A stretch of 64,000 bases of DNA, taken from NCBI RefSeq assembly GCF_022549495.1, contig NZ_JAKZGD010000005.1, positions 1-64,000 of the forward strand, written 5' to 3'. Position numbers and translations under genes: made by a program. Shown here piece by piece: positions 1 to 8,523 of this stretch (positions are counted from its first letter, which is position 1; each line of letters opens with the position of its first letter). The DNA comes from Acinetobacter sp. ANC 4805. GTDB lineage: Bacteria; Pseudomonadota; Gammaproteobacteria; Pseudomonadales; Moraxellaceae. Below the pieces are notes generated by a model that worked only from the letters and a program-made list of their open reading frames with translations, had not been told where the DNA came from and searched no databases.

Positions 1-56
1 CTCTTAGCGCTGATGGTAGTGTGGCGTTTGCCATGTGAGAGTAAGTCATCGCCAGC
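1..56 (+). rRNA. rrf: 5S ribosomal RNA, 3' part (cut by the window edge)
   Basis: The first 56 bases match the 3' half of a gamma-proteobacterial 5S rRNA as found in Acinetobacter: the CTCTTAGCGCTGATGGTAGT segment, a helix with complementary GGC and GCC arms, the ATGTGAGAGTAAGTCATC segment, and the closing GCCAGC that would pair with the missing 5' end. It is the last gene of an rRNA operon lying to the left. The rho-independent terminator at 70-105 follows at once. Confidence 0.9.
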
Positions 57-69
57 TTTTAAATTAAAT

Positions 70-105
70 CACCCCCTCCGCTAATGCTGAGGGGGGTGTT
101 TTTTA
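70..105 (+). terminator. Rho-independent terminator of the rRNA operon
   Basis: A GC-rich stem (CACCCCCTC pairing with GAGGGGGGTG) with a loop of about 10 bases is followed by a T-run. It lies 14 bases after the end of the 5S rRNA. Confidence 0.85.
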
Positions 106-221
106 TTGCGTGGAATAAAAAATTAGGCTGCATTCGCACCATCAAATTCTTTACATCATCTCATCATGATGTATATGATGTTTAAATTATAATCAAAAAT
201 ACCAATGGAATAATAATTATT

Positions 222-1793
222 ATGCTTAATTTAAAAATGTATCGACTCTTTTTCGGAAGTTTCAGCATATTGGCACTGTTAAATTGTGCTGATGGATTTG
301 CGCAAGAAAAAGTGCCATATGATATTGTCATTTCTGGTGGGAGGGTTATTGACCCAGAAAGTGGTCTAGATGGTATTCGTAATATTGGTATCATTGACGG
401 GCGTATTGTTGTTGTGACAAATGAAAAATTAAAAGGAAAGAAAGAACTTGATGTCAAAGGACTGATAGTAGCACCTGGATTCATTGATCTTCATTCACAT
501 GGGCAAACAATTCTTGCGGATCGTATGCAAGCATTCGATGGTGTAACCACAGCCTTAGAATTGGAATCAGGAATTTTACCAATTAGCTCATGGTATGCTG
601 ATCAAAAGAAAATCGGTCGTGTTCTTAATTATGGTACTTCCGCTGCATGGACATATTCTCGAATTGCCGTGATGGAAAATTTAGTACCAGAACCTGATTT
701 AATTTGGTTTCAAAAGGCATTTTCATATAGTAAATGGGTAAATGATGCTGCAACTCCAGATCAAGTAACGAAAATAGTCGGAAATCTTGAACAAGGTCTA
801 AGTGAAGGGGCACTTGGTATAGGAATTAATGCTGGTTACGCACCTGGTGGTGGTTATAAAGAACTCATGGCTGTTAATGCATTAGCCGCTAAATATAAGG
901 TACCAACCTTTATACATGTTAGTGGTGATTATGCAAATGATCCTAATAGTGCAGCAGAAAGTGTTGGTGATGTTATTTCTATCGCAGTAACAACGGGGAG
1001 CCAAGCGCATATTTGCCATCTTAATAGTAGTAGTTTGAAAGATATTGAAACGACAAGTGCGATGATACTTGCTGCGCAGAAACGAGGATTAGCGATCACA
1101 ACAGAAGCGTATACTTATGGGGCATCGAGTACAACGATTGGCTCAGCGCTATTTTCAGAAGAAGCGAGGCAACGGAAATCAATTCAAAGTAGTAGTATTG
1201 AGTTGAATGGACATGCATTAGATGATGCTAGTTTTGCGAAAACGAGAGCTGAAGCACCAGGTTCAGTGATTGTCTTTCATTTTCTAGATTTACCCAAAGA
1301 ACAAGACATTCTAGACCGTTCTGTTTTACTCTCTGGTGCAGCGATTGCTACTGATGGCATGCCATGGACTGATAAACGAACTGGTCTACTGGCTGATCCT
1401 AATATGTGGCCAGCATCCTCAGAGGTTTTTGCTCATCCTCGTGGCGCGGGTACTTATACACGACTTCTTGCACAATGGGTTCGTGAGCGTAAAGTACTTC
1501 CTCTACCTGAAGCTATTCGTAAATCATCATTGATTCCAGCACAGATTCTAGAAAAGTCAGTCCCACAAATGCGGAATAAAGGTCGTATTCAGGTTGGAAT
1601 GGATGCAGATATTATTGTATTTGATTTAAATAAGGTACAGGATAAAGCAACATTCACTCAACCATATCTTCCCTCAGTCGGCATGAAATATGTCTTGGTT
1701 AATGGTATTCCTGTTATCTCTGCTGGAGCGCTTGTAGTTGATGCTCGACCAGGTAAAGCAATTCGCCGAAGTTCGGTGATATTAGCTCAATGA
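222..1793 (+). CDS. Exported amidohydrolase, N-acyl-D-amino-acid deacylase type
   Basis: A 523-residue metal-dependent hydrolase of the amidohydrolase superfamily, closest in pattern to the D-aminoacylase / N-acyl-D-glutamate deacylase group that releases D-amino acids from N-acylated forms. An N-terminal hydrophobic segment (about residues 7-26, ending DGFAQ) suggests export to the periplasm. The body starts with the usual beta-sandwich (ISGGRVIDPESG), then the metal motif HSHG at residues 91-94, a GALGIGINAGYAPG segment near 197-210, H232 in FIHVSGD, the pair H263/H266 in QAHICHLN, and D378 in TDGMPW. It ends with the typical KGRIQVGMDADIIVFD return to the sandwich. A second in-frame ATG at 237 could be the true start; neither has a strong ribosome site. 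The gene stands alone between the rRNA operon and a dead IS element. The exact substrate is inferred only from the family. Confidence 0.8.
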   Translation: MLNLKMYRLFFGSFSILALLNCADGFAQEKVPYDIVISGGRVIDPESGLDGIRNIGIIDGRIVVVTNEKLKGKKELDVKGLIVAPGFIDLHSHGQTILADRMQAFDGVTTALELESGILPISSWYADQKKIGRVLNYGTSAAWTYSRIAVMENLVPEPDLIWFQKAFSYSKWVNDAATPDQVTKIVGNLEQGLSEGALGIGINAGYAPGGGYKELMAVNALAAKYKVPTFIHVSGDYANDPNSAAESVGDVISIAVTTGSQAHICHLNSSSLKDIETTSAMILAAQKRGLAITTEAYTYGASSTTIGSALFSEEARQRKSIQSSSIELNGHALDDASFAKTRAEAPGSVIVFHFLDLPKEQDILDRSVLLSGAAIATDGMPWTDKRTGLLADPNMWPASSEVFAHPRGAGTYTRLLAQWVRERKVLPLPEAIRKSSLIPAQILEKSVPQMRNKGRIQVGMDADIIVFDLNKVQDKATFTQPYLPSVGMKYVLVNGIPVISAGALVVDARPGKAIRRSSVILAQ

Positions 1794-1957
1794 GTTCTTC
1801 TTTTGTTAGGTTTTATGACCTAGATATGGCGTTTATGTGAGTGAGTTACTTTATAATCAAGTTGATATCAGAAAGCTCTATTGTTTTATAACACTTTGAA
1901 AATTAGATTGTTTTTGGTCTAATTTAATGGGTGTTTTTTTATGGTTAAGTATTATTA

Positions 1958-2997
1958 GGCTTTGTTGCACAAAGTTGTTCTTAAAGGCTTCTTCAGCAAT
2001 ATAATTTCCAAATGAAGAAACCTGCATCCAAAATTTATCGCACAACCAATAGGTCCTCTTATAACAGAGCATTAATAAACAGAGGAAACATCTCCATTTG
2101 GTTTGACACTCAGACTCAATGGTATGCTCAGCCACAAGCTAAGCATGGCAGAAATCAAACCTATTTTGATACCGCAATTCAGTACTGTTTGATGATCAAA
2201 GCTCTGTTTCGTCTTTCTTTACGTATGGTCACGGGCTTTGTTCAGAGTCTAGCTAAACTCTGTGGATTAGATTGGACAGCACCAGATTATTCCACGCTGT
2301 GCAGAAGACAGAAGTATATTGATATTGCAATTCGCTATCAAAAAAGTAGTGATGGGCTTCACTTGCTCGTGGACTCTACAGGTTTAAAGTTTTTAGGTGA
2401 AGGTGAATGGAAAAGGAAGAAACATCAGCCTGAATATCGTCGCCAATGGCGTAAACTCCACATTGGTATAGATGCTGAAACATTGCAAATACGGGCCGTT
2501 CAGCTCATAACGAACAATATCAGTGATTTCACAGGTAATTGATAATTTACTTGGTCAGATTCCGCTTGATGAGCGAATAGACTCTGTCTATACCTATGGT
2601 GTTTATGACACAAAAAGATGTCGTCAAGTCATTGCGGATCGACAAGCGCATGCGGTGATTCTACCCAGAAAAAATGCAAGACCATGGAAAGATACAAAAG
2701 CACATTCTCAGGAGCGAAATGAATTACTTCGAACAGTTAAACGTTTAGGCAGGACACTATGAAAAAAATGGTCAGGCTATCATCGGAGAGGTTTGGTTGA
2801 AACTAAGATGCATTGCATTAAGTTATTAGGCGATAAACTCAGTGCTAGGAATTTTGACAGTCAAGTCAACGAGATTCATGCACGTGTGGCAGTCTTAAAT
2901 AAATTTACTGAATTAGGCCGACCTCACACCCGAGTTGTGCCTTAAATTTGAGTGAATTAGAAAATTTTCGGCTTTTAAATATTTGTGCAATAAAGCC
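1958..2997 (+). mobile_element. Decayed IS5-family insertion sequence, about 1,040 bp
   Basis: Matching imperfect inverted repeats bound the element: the left end reads GGCTTTGTTGCACAAAG and the right end, read inward on the other strand, GGCTTTATTGCACAAAT. Both are flanked by TA (1956-1957 and 2998-2999), consistent with a short TA target duplication. The single transposase gene inside is broken by a frameshift, a nonsense codon and loss of a catalytic residue (see 2012-2945). The ends look intact, so it could in principle still be moved by a related transposase supplied in trans, which is an inference. Confidence 0.85.
2012..2945 (+). pseudogene. IS5-family transposase, inactivated
   Basis: The reading frame starts at MKKPASKIYRTT and follows the common Acinetobacter IS5-type DDE transposase: an N-terminal region (QPQAKHGRNQTYFDTAIQ), the first catalytic aspartate in VDSTGLKFLGEGEW, and the C-terminal segment VETKMHCIKLLGDKLSARNF that carries the glutamate. 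Three lesions are visible. One extra T near 2528 shifts the frame (SDF instead of SDSQV). The second catalytic aspartate in the expected YTDGAYD motif is changed to tyrosine (YTYGVYD). TGA at 2760-2762 replaces an expected tryptophan codon before KKWSGYHRR. The remnant frame ends with TAA at 2943-2945. The expected wild-type sequence is from memory of the family. Confidence 0.85.
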
Positions 2998-3065
2998 TAA
3001 TGGTTCGAAAATATCCTTTTTCATAAATCTTAACGCTTTCTACTTTCCTCCTTGGCTGACAAGCC

Positions 3066-3071
3066 TATAAT
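3066..3071 (+). promoter_or_regulatory. Candidate -10 element for cysK
   Basis: TATAAT lies 37 bases before the cysK start. No convincing -35 hexamer is present at 16-18 bases, so the promoter call is tentative. A good ribosome site (AAGGAA) precedes the ATG at 3108. Confidence 0.35.
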
Positions 3072-3107
3072 GACTGAGAATCATTCCAAATCTAATAAGG
3101 AAATAAC

Positions 3108-4109
3108 ATGTCTACTGATCAACAATTTCCAACACCTGCCAACCTAGGTATCGCTGTTTATGCAAACAATGCAGAAGCGATAGGCAATACACCTTTAGTT
3201 CGTATCAATCGTTTGATTCAATCAGATGCTACAGTACTGGCAAAAGTAGAAAGCCGTAATCCAGCATTTTCAGTAAAATGCCGTATTGGTGCAGCATTGA
3301 TTGCAGATGCGGAAAAACGTGGAGTGCTTAAAGCAGGCATGCATATTGTTGAGCCAACCAGTGGCAATACAGGTATTGCTTTGGCGTTTGTTGCCGCAGC
3401 AAAAGGCTATCCAATTACTTTAACCATGCCTGCAAGTATGAGTTTAGAGCGTAGAAAAGTACTCAAGGCATTAGGTGCAAATCTCGTTTTAACTGAGCCA
3501 GCAAAAGGTATGAAAGGTGCTGTTGATGAAGCCGTCCGTTTAGCGACTGAAAATCCAGAGCTTTATTTCCTACCACAACAATTTGAGAATCCAGCCAATC
3601 CTCAAATTCATGTGGATACCACAGGTCCTGAGATTTGGCAGGCAACCAATGGTCAAGTTGACATTCTTGTGGCGGGTGTCGGTACAGGTGGTACGATTAC
3701 GGGTATTTCACGCTACTTTGAGCAAGTCCAGAATAAACCTCTTTATTCTGTTGCGGTTGAACCAGCAGAATCTCCAATTATCACTCAAACAAAAAATGGT
3801 GAAAGCATTACACCTGCGCCGCATAAAATTCAGGGGATTGGCGCAAACTTCATTCCTAAAAACTTAGATTTAGATCTCGTTGATGAAGTTTTGCCTGTGA
3901 ATAGTACTGATGCGATCGAATGGGCAAGAAAGTGTGCAACGCAAGAAGGAATCTTAGTCGGTATCTCAAGCGGCGCAGCATTAGCGGCGGCGGCCCAACT
4001 TGCAGAACGCCCTGAAAATGCAGGCAAAACGATTGTTGTAATTTTACCTGATAGCGGTGAGCGTTATTTGTCTTCAGTGTTATTTGACGGTCTATTTGAC
4101 GAAGCGTAA
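3108..4109 (+). CDS. cysK: Cysteine synthase A (O-acetylserine sulfhydrylase)
   Basis: A PLP enzyme of 333 residues that makes L-cysteine from O-acetylserine and sulfide in the cytoplasm. The PLP lysine is K57 in [11 protein letters not shown]. The substrate loop TSGNTG is at 84-89, the phosphate-binding GVGTGGT is in the middle, and SSGAA and PDSGERYLS are near the C-terminus. The sequence follows E. coli CysK ([46 protein letters not shown]) rather than CysM, which is why I use cysK. A ribosome site AAGGAA stands 6 bases before the ATG. It is a single-gene unit, bounded upstream by the dead IS element and downstream by the terminator at 4129-4157. Confidence 0.92.
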   Translation: MSTDQQFPTPANLGIAVYANNAEAIGNTPLVRINRLIQSDATVLAKVESRNPAFSVKCRIGAALIADAEKRGVLKAGMHIVEPTSGNTGIALAFVAAAKGYPITLTMPASMSLERRKVLKALGANLVLTEPAKGMKGAVDEAVRLATENPELYFLPQQFENPANPQIHVDTTGPEIWQATNGQVDILVAGVGTGGTITGISRYFEQVQNKPLYSVAVEPAESPIITQTKNGESITPAPHKIQGIGANFIPKNLDLDLVDEVLPVNSTDAIEWARKCATQEGILVGISSGAALAAAAQLAERPENAGKTIVVILPDSGERYLSSVLFDGLFDEA

Positions 4110-4128
4110 TTGGTTATTCAGCAAAGAG

Positions 4129-4157
4129 AAAACCATGCTGTAAAGGCATGGTTTTTT
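4129..4157 (+). terminator. Rho-independent terminator after cysK
   Basis: The stem AAACCATGC / GCATGGTTT with a 7-base loop runs into a T-tract, 20 bases after the cysK stop. The A-run on the other side means it may also serve the converging transglycosylase gene. Confidence 0.8.
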
Positions 4158-4170
4158 AATTGGTTCATGT

Positions 4171-4746
4171 TTAAAGTGCTTTTTTAAGTATTTTTTCGTG
4201 ATGTTTTACGGAACGCGCATATTTCTTGGCTTTATGGCGTGTCCAAAAACTGCGTTCATAACCTGTAGGCCCTACATTGTAATACGCTACAGCTTTTGAC
4301 CAACTACCTGCTGATTTATAGTAAGTCGCAAGCACATAAGCACCGCAATTAATATTGACATTTTCATCATACAAATTACCTGGGCAAGACTGACGCCAAT
4401 GACTCGAAATAATCTGAGTTAAGCCAACTGCACCCGTGGGAGAACGAGCTGAGCTATTGTAGTTTGATTCTTGGCGGATGAGAGCAGCAAGCAAGGTCGG
4501 TGACACTTCGTAACGCTCAGCACTTTGAATAATCATAGGCGATAAGCGATTTGCAGTATTCGGTGATACCGAATAGGCATTTTGTAGCCCTGAAGATAAT
4601 TGACTCGAACGATTGGCAAATGATCCACTTAAACTGCTGCAAGCTGTCATATTGATTGCGATCACAATCAAACTTATTTGAAGAATCAGCTTTTTTAATT
4701 TTTTTATAGATTGCTGTTGATCAGGGTGAATGGAGATGAGTTGCAA
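4171..4746 (-). CDS. Lytic transglycosylase (SLT domain) lipoprotein
   Basis: A 191-residue protein that should cleave the glycan chains of peptidoglycan. After a lysine-rich start and a hydrophobic stretch (about 21-34) comes MTAC with C36 as the likely lipidated cysteine, though methionine at -3 makes the lipobox imperfect. The SLT domain has the catalytic glutamate E93 in ALIRQESNYN, then SPTGAVGLTQI, and the AYYNVGPTGY element near the end, which are the marks of the Slt70/MltC-like fold. It is a short family member with little beyond the catalytic domain. It is transcribed away from the small RNA gene at 4850-4964, which lies just upstream on the same strand and has its own terminator. 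Confidence 0.8.
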   Translation of the reverse strand: MQLISIHPDQQQSIKKLKKLILQISLIVIAINMTACSSLSGSFANRSSQLSSGLQNAYSVSPNTANRLSPMIIQSAERYEVSPTLLAALIRQESNYNSSARSPTGAVGLTQIISSHWRQSCPGNLYDENVNINCGAYVLATYYKSAGSWSKAVAYYNVGPTGYERSFWTRHKAKKYARSVKHHEKILKKAL

Positions 4747-4848
4747 GATAATAAACCGTTAGCGTTAAGTTAAATGGATGGTATTAACAGCACATAGATG
4801 AGTCAATAACAGTTATTTTATGATCATGTGAATATGGTAGTTGATTAA

Positions 4849-4876
4849 TAAAAAAGCCCCGACATCCTGTCGAGGC
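4849..4876 (-). terminator. Rho-independent terminator of the small RNA
   Basis: On the minus strand the stem GCCTCGAC / GTCGGGGC (one T-G wobble) closes a 5-base AGGAT loop and is followed by a T-run. The loop repeats the AGGA motif of the other hairpins, so this element ends the RNA and probably adds a CsrA site. Confidence 0.85.
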
Positions 4877-4964
4877 TTTCTCATATTTGGTTTCTTGCCA
4901 CCAACTCCTGTCAATGACCACATCCTGTGCTTCTTGTTATTCTGAATGAGACATCCTGTCTCTC
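4850..4964 (-). ncRNA. Probable CsrA-titrating small RNA, CsrB/RsmZ-like
   Basis: On the minus strand this stretch encodes four stem-loops that each show AGGA in the loop. The first is GAGACAGGATGTCTC at 4962-4948, a perfect 5-bp stem. The second is CACAGGATGTG at 4929-4919. The third is GACAGGAGTT around 4913-4902, with a weak stem containing wobble pairs. The fourth is an 8-bp GC-rich hairpin at 4876-4856 with loop AGGAT, followed by a T-run, so it also works as the terminator. CAGGATG in hairpin loops is the known hallmark of CsrB/RsmZ RNAs that sequester CsrA/RsmA. A TATATAAAT stretch (4977-4969) fits a -10 element with a start near 4964, giving an RNA of about 115 nt. A GacA-box-like repeat lies upstream (5025-5042). 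The start point and function are inferred; the repeats and hairpins are seen directly. Confidence 0.75.
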
Positions 4965-5024
4965 TATGATTTATATATTAGGCATTTAATGTATTGCTGT
5001 ATATTCGTCAATCACCGCAAGCGG

Positions 5025-5042
5025 TGTACGTTTTTGCGTACA
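5025..5042 (-). promoter_or_regulatory. GacA/UvrY-box-like inverted repeat upstream of the small RNA
   Basis: TGTACGTTTTTGCGTACA is an 18-bp inverted repeat, TGTACG-N6-CGTACA. The known GacA/UvrY site is TGTAAG-N6-CTTACA, so arm length, spacing and the outer TGTA/TACA bases agree and one base per arm differs. Its centre lies about 70 bp upstream of the inferred start of the small RNA, close to the position of these sites in Pseudomonas rsm genes. A second short palindrome, ACCGCAAGCGGT (5013-5024), abuts it. Confidence 0.55.
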
Positions 5043-5090
5043 AAATTTTATTACATGGAGAGGTGACTTCTACTCGCTACTTTGTAGTGA

Positions 5091-5104
5091 TGTGATATAT
5101 CACG
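5091..5104. promoter_or_regulatory. Palindrome upstream of the phytase-like gene
   Basis: TGTGATATATCACG contains the 12-base palindrome GTGATATATCAC, 107 bases before the start at 5211. It is short of CRP spacing (4 rather than 6 central bases). It may be an operator for an unknown regulator. Confidence 0.25.
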
Positions 5105-5210
5105 GTTTTGGGTTGTCATCTTTTCGCCATAAAGGCTTCATTTTATTGCAGTAAAAACGTCATCAAAGCTTGTTTAAATTTATTCTAATTTTTACCAAAC
5201 GTATAAAATT

Positions 5211-6461
5211 ATGAACAAAACAACTTTAGTGATGCTTTTCTGCTGTACCGCTTTGGGTATGACAGCTTGTAATGATGATAATCAAGAGCAAACTACATCG
5301 ACAGATAAAGTTACAGAACCAACGCTTATTTCTTTTGCAAAACTTTCTGTGGCAACTTATGCGGCAGGTCCTGATTCTGGTAAAGCAGTGAGTGGTGCGA
5401 ATGGCATCTATCCACCCTTTAAAGGACAACCTGTACAAGGTTTCTCTGCTGCTTTAAAAAATGAAGATGGCAGCTATATGGCGATGGCGGATAATGGTTT
5501 TGGTACACAAGATAACTCGGCTGACTTTTTACTTCGGATTTATAAATTAAAGCCTGACTTTAAAACCAAAGCGAAAGGTACAGGGCAGGTCACTGTACAA
5601 AGCTTTATTCAGTTACGCGATCCAAATAAGTTAATTCCTTTTGAGATTATCAATGGCAATACCTCGGAACGTTTATTGACGGGTGCGGATTTCGATCCTG
5701 AGTCGATGCAACGCGTAGCAGATGGCAGTTATTGGATTGGGGATGAGTTTGGTCCGTATCTGTTACATTTCTCAGCAGAGGGAATATTATTAGATGCGCC
5801 TGTTCCACTCCCAAATCCATTGAATCCAGTGCAAGAATTGCGTTCACCACAAAACCAGTTCAATAAAGCCAAGATCAATTATGTCGAGCCTTTGGTTGGG
5901 CGGAGTAGTGGTTTTGAAGGAATGGCGATTTCACCTGATGGCAAATATTTGTATCCTTTACTGGAAAAACCATTGTTGAATGATTCGACGGGGAAATTGT
6001 TGATTTCTCAGTTCGATCTCCAGAAAAAAGCCTATACGGGACTGTACTATTGGTTTGTGCTTGATAGTAAAGCGACCAATATTGGAGATTTCCAACTTTT
6101 TAATGACAAAGAAGGGATCATTATTGAACGTGATGCTAGCCAAAATAATCTAGGCGGTTATAAGAAACTGATTCGGATTAAATTGAATGAGCCGAAGCAG
6201 GTCGTAGCGCGTGAAGATCTAGTCGATTTAATCAAAATTGCCAATCCGAATGCCTTGTTTGGTGCTGTGCGAGAAGGTGATATTGGGACAGGTACGCTGT
6301 TTGCGTTCCCATTTGAAACCATTGAAGATGTCGTCATTGAGAATGCAACGACCCTGACAGTATTGAATGACAACAATTTCCCTGGATCATCAGGACGTAA
6401 TGCGAAGCAAGCTGATGATAATGAAATCATTCAGATTCGTTTGCCGAAAGCGTTATTTTAA
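5211..6461 (+). CDS. Phytase-like esterase-domain lipoprotein
   Basis: A 416-residue protein of the family annotated as 'esterase-like activity of phytase', a beta-propeller-like domain found in secreted proteins. A signal segment (TLVMLFCCTALGMTAC) ends at C20, a probable lipid-anchored cysteine. The body shows the family pattern: PVQGFSAALKNEDGSYMAMADNG near the start, LTGADFDPESMQ and YWIGDEFGPYLLHF in the middle, then GFEGMAISPDGKYLYPLLEKPL and VLNDNNFPGSSGR at the end. No clear ribosome site precedes the ATG; M8 is another possible start. It is a single gene, divergent from the small RNA. The true substrate is unknown, since the family name rests on few characterised members. Confidence 0.75.
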   Translation: MNKTTLVMLFCCTALGMTACNDDNQEQTTSTDKVTEPTLISFAKLSVATYAAGPDSGKAVSGANGIYPPFKGQPVQGFSAALKNEDGSYMAMADNGFGTQDNSADFLLRIYKLKPDFKTKAKGTGQVTVQSFIQLRDPNKLIPFEIINGNTSERLLTGADFDPESMQRVADGSYWIGDEFGPYLLHFSAEGILLDAPVPLPNPLNPVQELRSPQNQFNKAKINYVEPLVGRSSGFEGMAISPDGKYLYPLLEKPLLNDSTGKLLISQFDLQKKAYTGLYYWFVLDSKATNIGDFQLFNDKEGIIIERDASQNNLGGYKKLIRIKLNEPKQVVAREDLVDLIKIANPNALFGAVREGDIGTGTLFAFPFETIEDVVIENATTLTVLNDNNFPGSSGRNAKQADDNEIIQIRLPKALF

Positions 6462-6539
6462 GTTGACGGTAAAAATAGCCGAAATGATCATTCCGCATTT
6501 TGGCTGAAAGCGTATACTGATCAGGCATAAGGAGTCCGA

Positions 6540-7763
6540 ATGTCTGAGTCAGTGCTACGCCCAACCCATATTGAATATGGTTCGAAATCGTTTACTGCGA
6601 TTTTATGGTCTTTGTTCTTTGCTGGTTTTGCGTCATTTTCATCGTTGTATTGTGTACAACCGATGATGCCAATTTTTGCAAAATTCTTTCAGGTCACGCC
6701 GACGCATAGTAGTTTTCCATTATCTTTTTCAACCGTTGCTTTGGCGATTGGACTGCTGTTTACAGGCTTTATTTCTGATCGCTTTGGGCGTAAATCGATT
6801 ATGGTTTGTGCTTTATTCCTCGTTTCGATTTTATTGTTAATTAGTGCCTCATTTCCAATTTGGGAAATTTTTCTTAGCACCCGTATTTTTATTGGTTTAG
6901 CCGTGAGTGGTGTGGCTGCTGTTGCAATGACTTATATCGGGGAAGAGATCGCACAGAAAGATATTGGTTTTGCAATGGGGCTTTATATTTCAGGTACAGC
7001 GATTGGCGGGATGGGTGGACGTCTGATTGCAGGAGTATTGGTTGATTTTATTTCTTGGCAATCGGCGACTTATATTATTGGCTTACTGAATTTTATTATT
7101 GCCTGTTTATTTTATCTGTTATTGCCAAAGTCACAACATTTCAAACCATATCCGTTCCGATTTTCCCGTTTTAAAGCGGCATTTGAACAAAATTTAAAAG
7201 ATACTAAATTACGGATTTTATTTGCCCAAGGTTTTATCTTGATGGGGTGCTTGGTCACCGTGTTTAACTATATTAGTTATCACTTGTTGGAAGCTCCCTT
7301 TCACCTATCACAAACATGGATTGGTTTGATCTCGATTGCTTATCTTGCTGGAATTTATAGTTCACCGAAAGCTGCGCAATGGGGATATCAATATGGTCGA
7401 GCAAAAGTGCTGCCTTTTTTATTATTTAGCATGATGGTTGGCTTGTTCATTACGCTTATTCCGTCGCTGTGGGCAATTTTACTGGGATTGACGATTTTCA
7501 CGTTTTCATTTTTTGCTGCACATTCAACAGCAAGTAGTTGGGTCTCAGTGCAAGCTGTGCAATATCGAGCAGTTGCTTCTTCGCTGTATTTATTCTGCTA
7601 TTACATCGGCTCAAGTTTACTTGGCAGTAGTGGTGGTTTGATTTGGGAAAACTTTGGTTGGGTGGGGATTAACTTGAGTGTCGGTGTGGTCTTAGTGATT
7701 GGTTTTGCGCTCGCGATACACTTAATGAAAAACGAAAATAAAACGACAATTGAAGTCGCGTAA
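6540..7763 (+). CDS. MFS transporter, YnfM-like
   Basis: A 407-residue inner-membrane transporter with about 12 hydrophobic segments. The MFS signature between helices 2 and 3 is GFISDRFGRKSIM, and the matching loop in the second half is degenerate. The sequence opens with SLFFAGFASFSSLYCVQPMMP, the start typical of the YnfM / arabinose-efflux-like branch of drug and metabolite exporters. A strong ribosome site (AAGGAG) sits 6 bases before the ATG. It is 79 bases downstream of the phytase-like gene and may be cotranscribed with it, as no terminator is evident between them. The substrate cannot be read from the sequence. Confidence 0.8.
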   Translation: MSESVLRPTHIEYGSKSFTAILWSLFFAGFASFSSLYCVQPMMPIFAKFFQVTPTHSSFPLSFSTVALAIGLLFTGFISDRFGRKSIMVCALFLVSILLLISASFPIWEIFLSTRIFIGLAVSGVAAVAMTYIGEEIAQKDIGFAMGLYISGTAIGGMGGRLIAGVLVDFISWQSATYIIGLLNFIIACLFYLLLPKSQHFKPYPFRFSRFKAAFEQNLKDTKLRILFAQGFILMGCLVTVFNYISYHLLEAPFHLSQTWIGLISIAYLAGIYSSPKAAQWGYQYGRAKVLPFLLFSMMVGLFITLIPSLWAILLGLTIFTFSFFAAHSTASSWVSVQAVQYRAVASSLYLFCYYIGSSLLGSSGGLIWENFGWVGINLSVGVVLVIGFALAIHLMKNENKTTIEVA

Positions 7764-7846
7764 ACTTGATCGAAGTCCTTAAAATTTAGTAATTTAAACA
7801 AGTGCCGTATTGGGCATGAATACGATATTAAAATTGGGGGAGATAA

Positions 7847-8353
7847 ATGGAATTACATAGTCGAGTTTATTATACACATCCTGATGCACAGCTAATGGGA
7901 CAATTAGAAACACTGTTCAAAGATCATGAAGGAAGTTCGGAAAAGTTTTTAGAAGTAGCCTCAATAATTAATCCAGAAAGTGCGGAACTGGCACAAGATT
8001 TATTAGATCAAGTCGATTCGATTGAATATGATTTGCGACCAGAGACTTTAAATTATATTGCTGGATACGCCGTTTTAGATTTTGTACATGGTTCAGAAGG
8101 CGATGAGATCATCGAAAATATTTTAGTCTTTTTAAAAGCCTTAGTGCCTGAGATTACTGTACAAGCATGGGGCTGTGGTGATGATGATCCATGGGAGTTT
8201 TGGTTCAAATTTGATGGCGATGAACTAATCCGTGAAGATGATGAGCCATTGAATGATCCTGATGAAGATGAAGAAATTAAAGCCTCTATTTATGCATGGT
8301 GGCATCAAGATTTACCTTCGGAGATTAAAGAAGGTTTCTTAAACGAAGAATAA
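7847..8353 (+). CDS. Acidic protein of unknown function
   Basis: I do not recognise this 168-residue protein. It has no signal peptide or membrane segment and is strongly acidic, with runs such as GCGDDDPWEFWFKFDGDELIREDDEPLNDPDEDEE in its last third. Tryptophans at WGCGDDDPWEFWF and YAWWHQ suggest a folded domain. A ribosome site (GGGGGAGA) precedes the ATG, so it is very likely expressed. It lies between an MFS transporter and ygiQ, neither of which suggests a role. Confidence 0.6.
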   Translation: MELHSRVYYTHPDAQLMGQLETLFKDHEGSSEKFLEVASIINPESAELAQDLLDQVDSIEYDLRPETLNYIAGYAVLDFVHGSEGDEIIENILVFLKALVPEITVQAWGCGDDDPWEFWFKFDGDELIREDDEPLNDPDEDEEIKASIYAWWHQDLPSEIKEGFLNEE

Positions 8354-8523
8354 TAATGATCAACATCTTATGCTTTGATTTCCTCAGATGGTTACAAATA
8401 CCTTTGAGGGAAATGACACTGTTTGTTTTTTAACCTATAAAAATGAGTGGAATTCATGTTAAAATGATCGGCTTTCATCTTTGATGCTATCCCAGCATTT
8501 CAGCTAGCCGAGATTCGCAAGCC

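Noticed and set aside
5091..5104. CRP or FNR site TGTGATATATCACG
   Set aside because: Half-site spacing is wrong for both (4 rather than 6 for CRP; 2 rather than 4 for FNR), so only an unnamed palindrome is reported.
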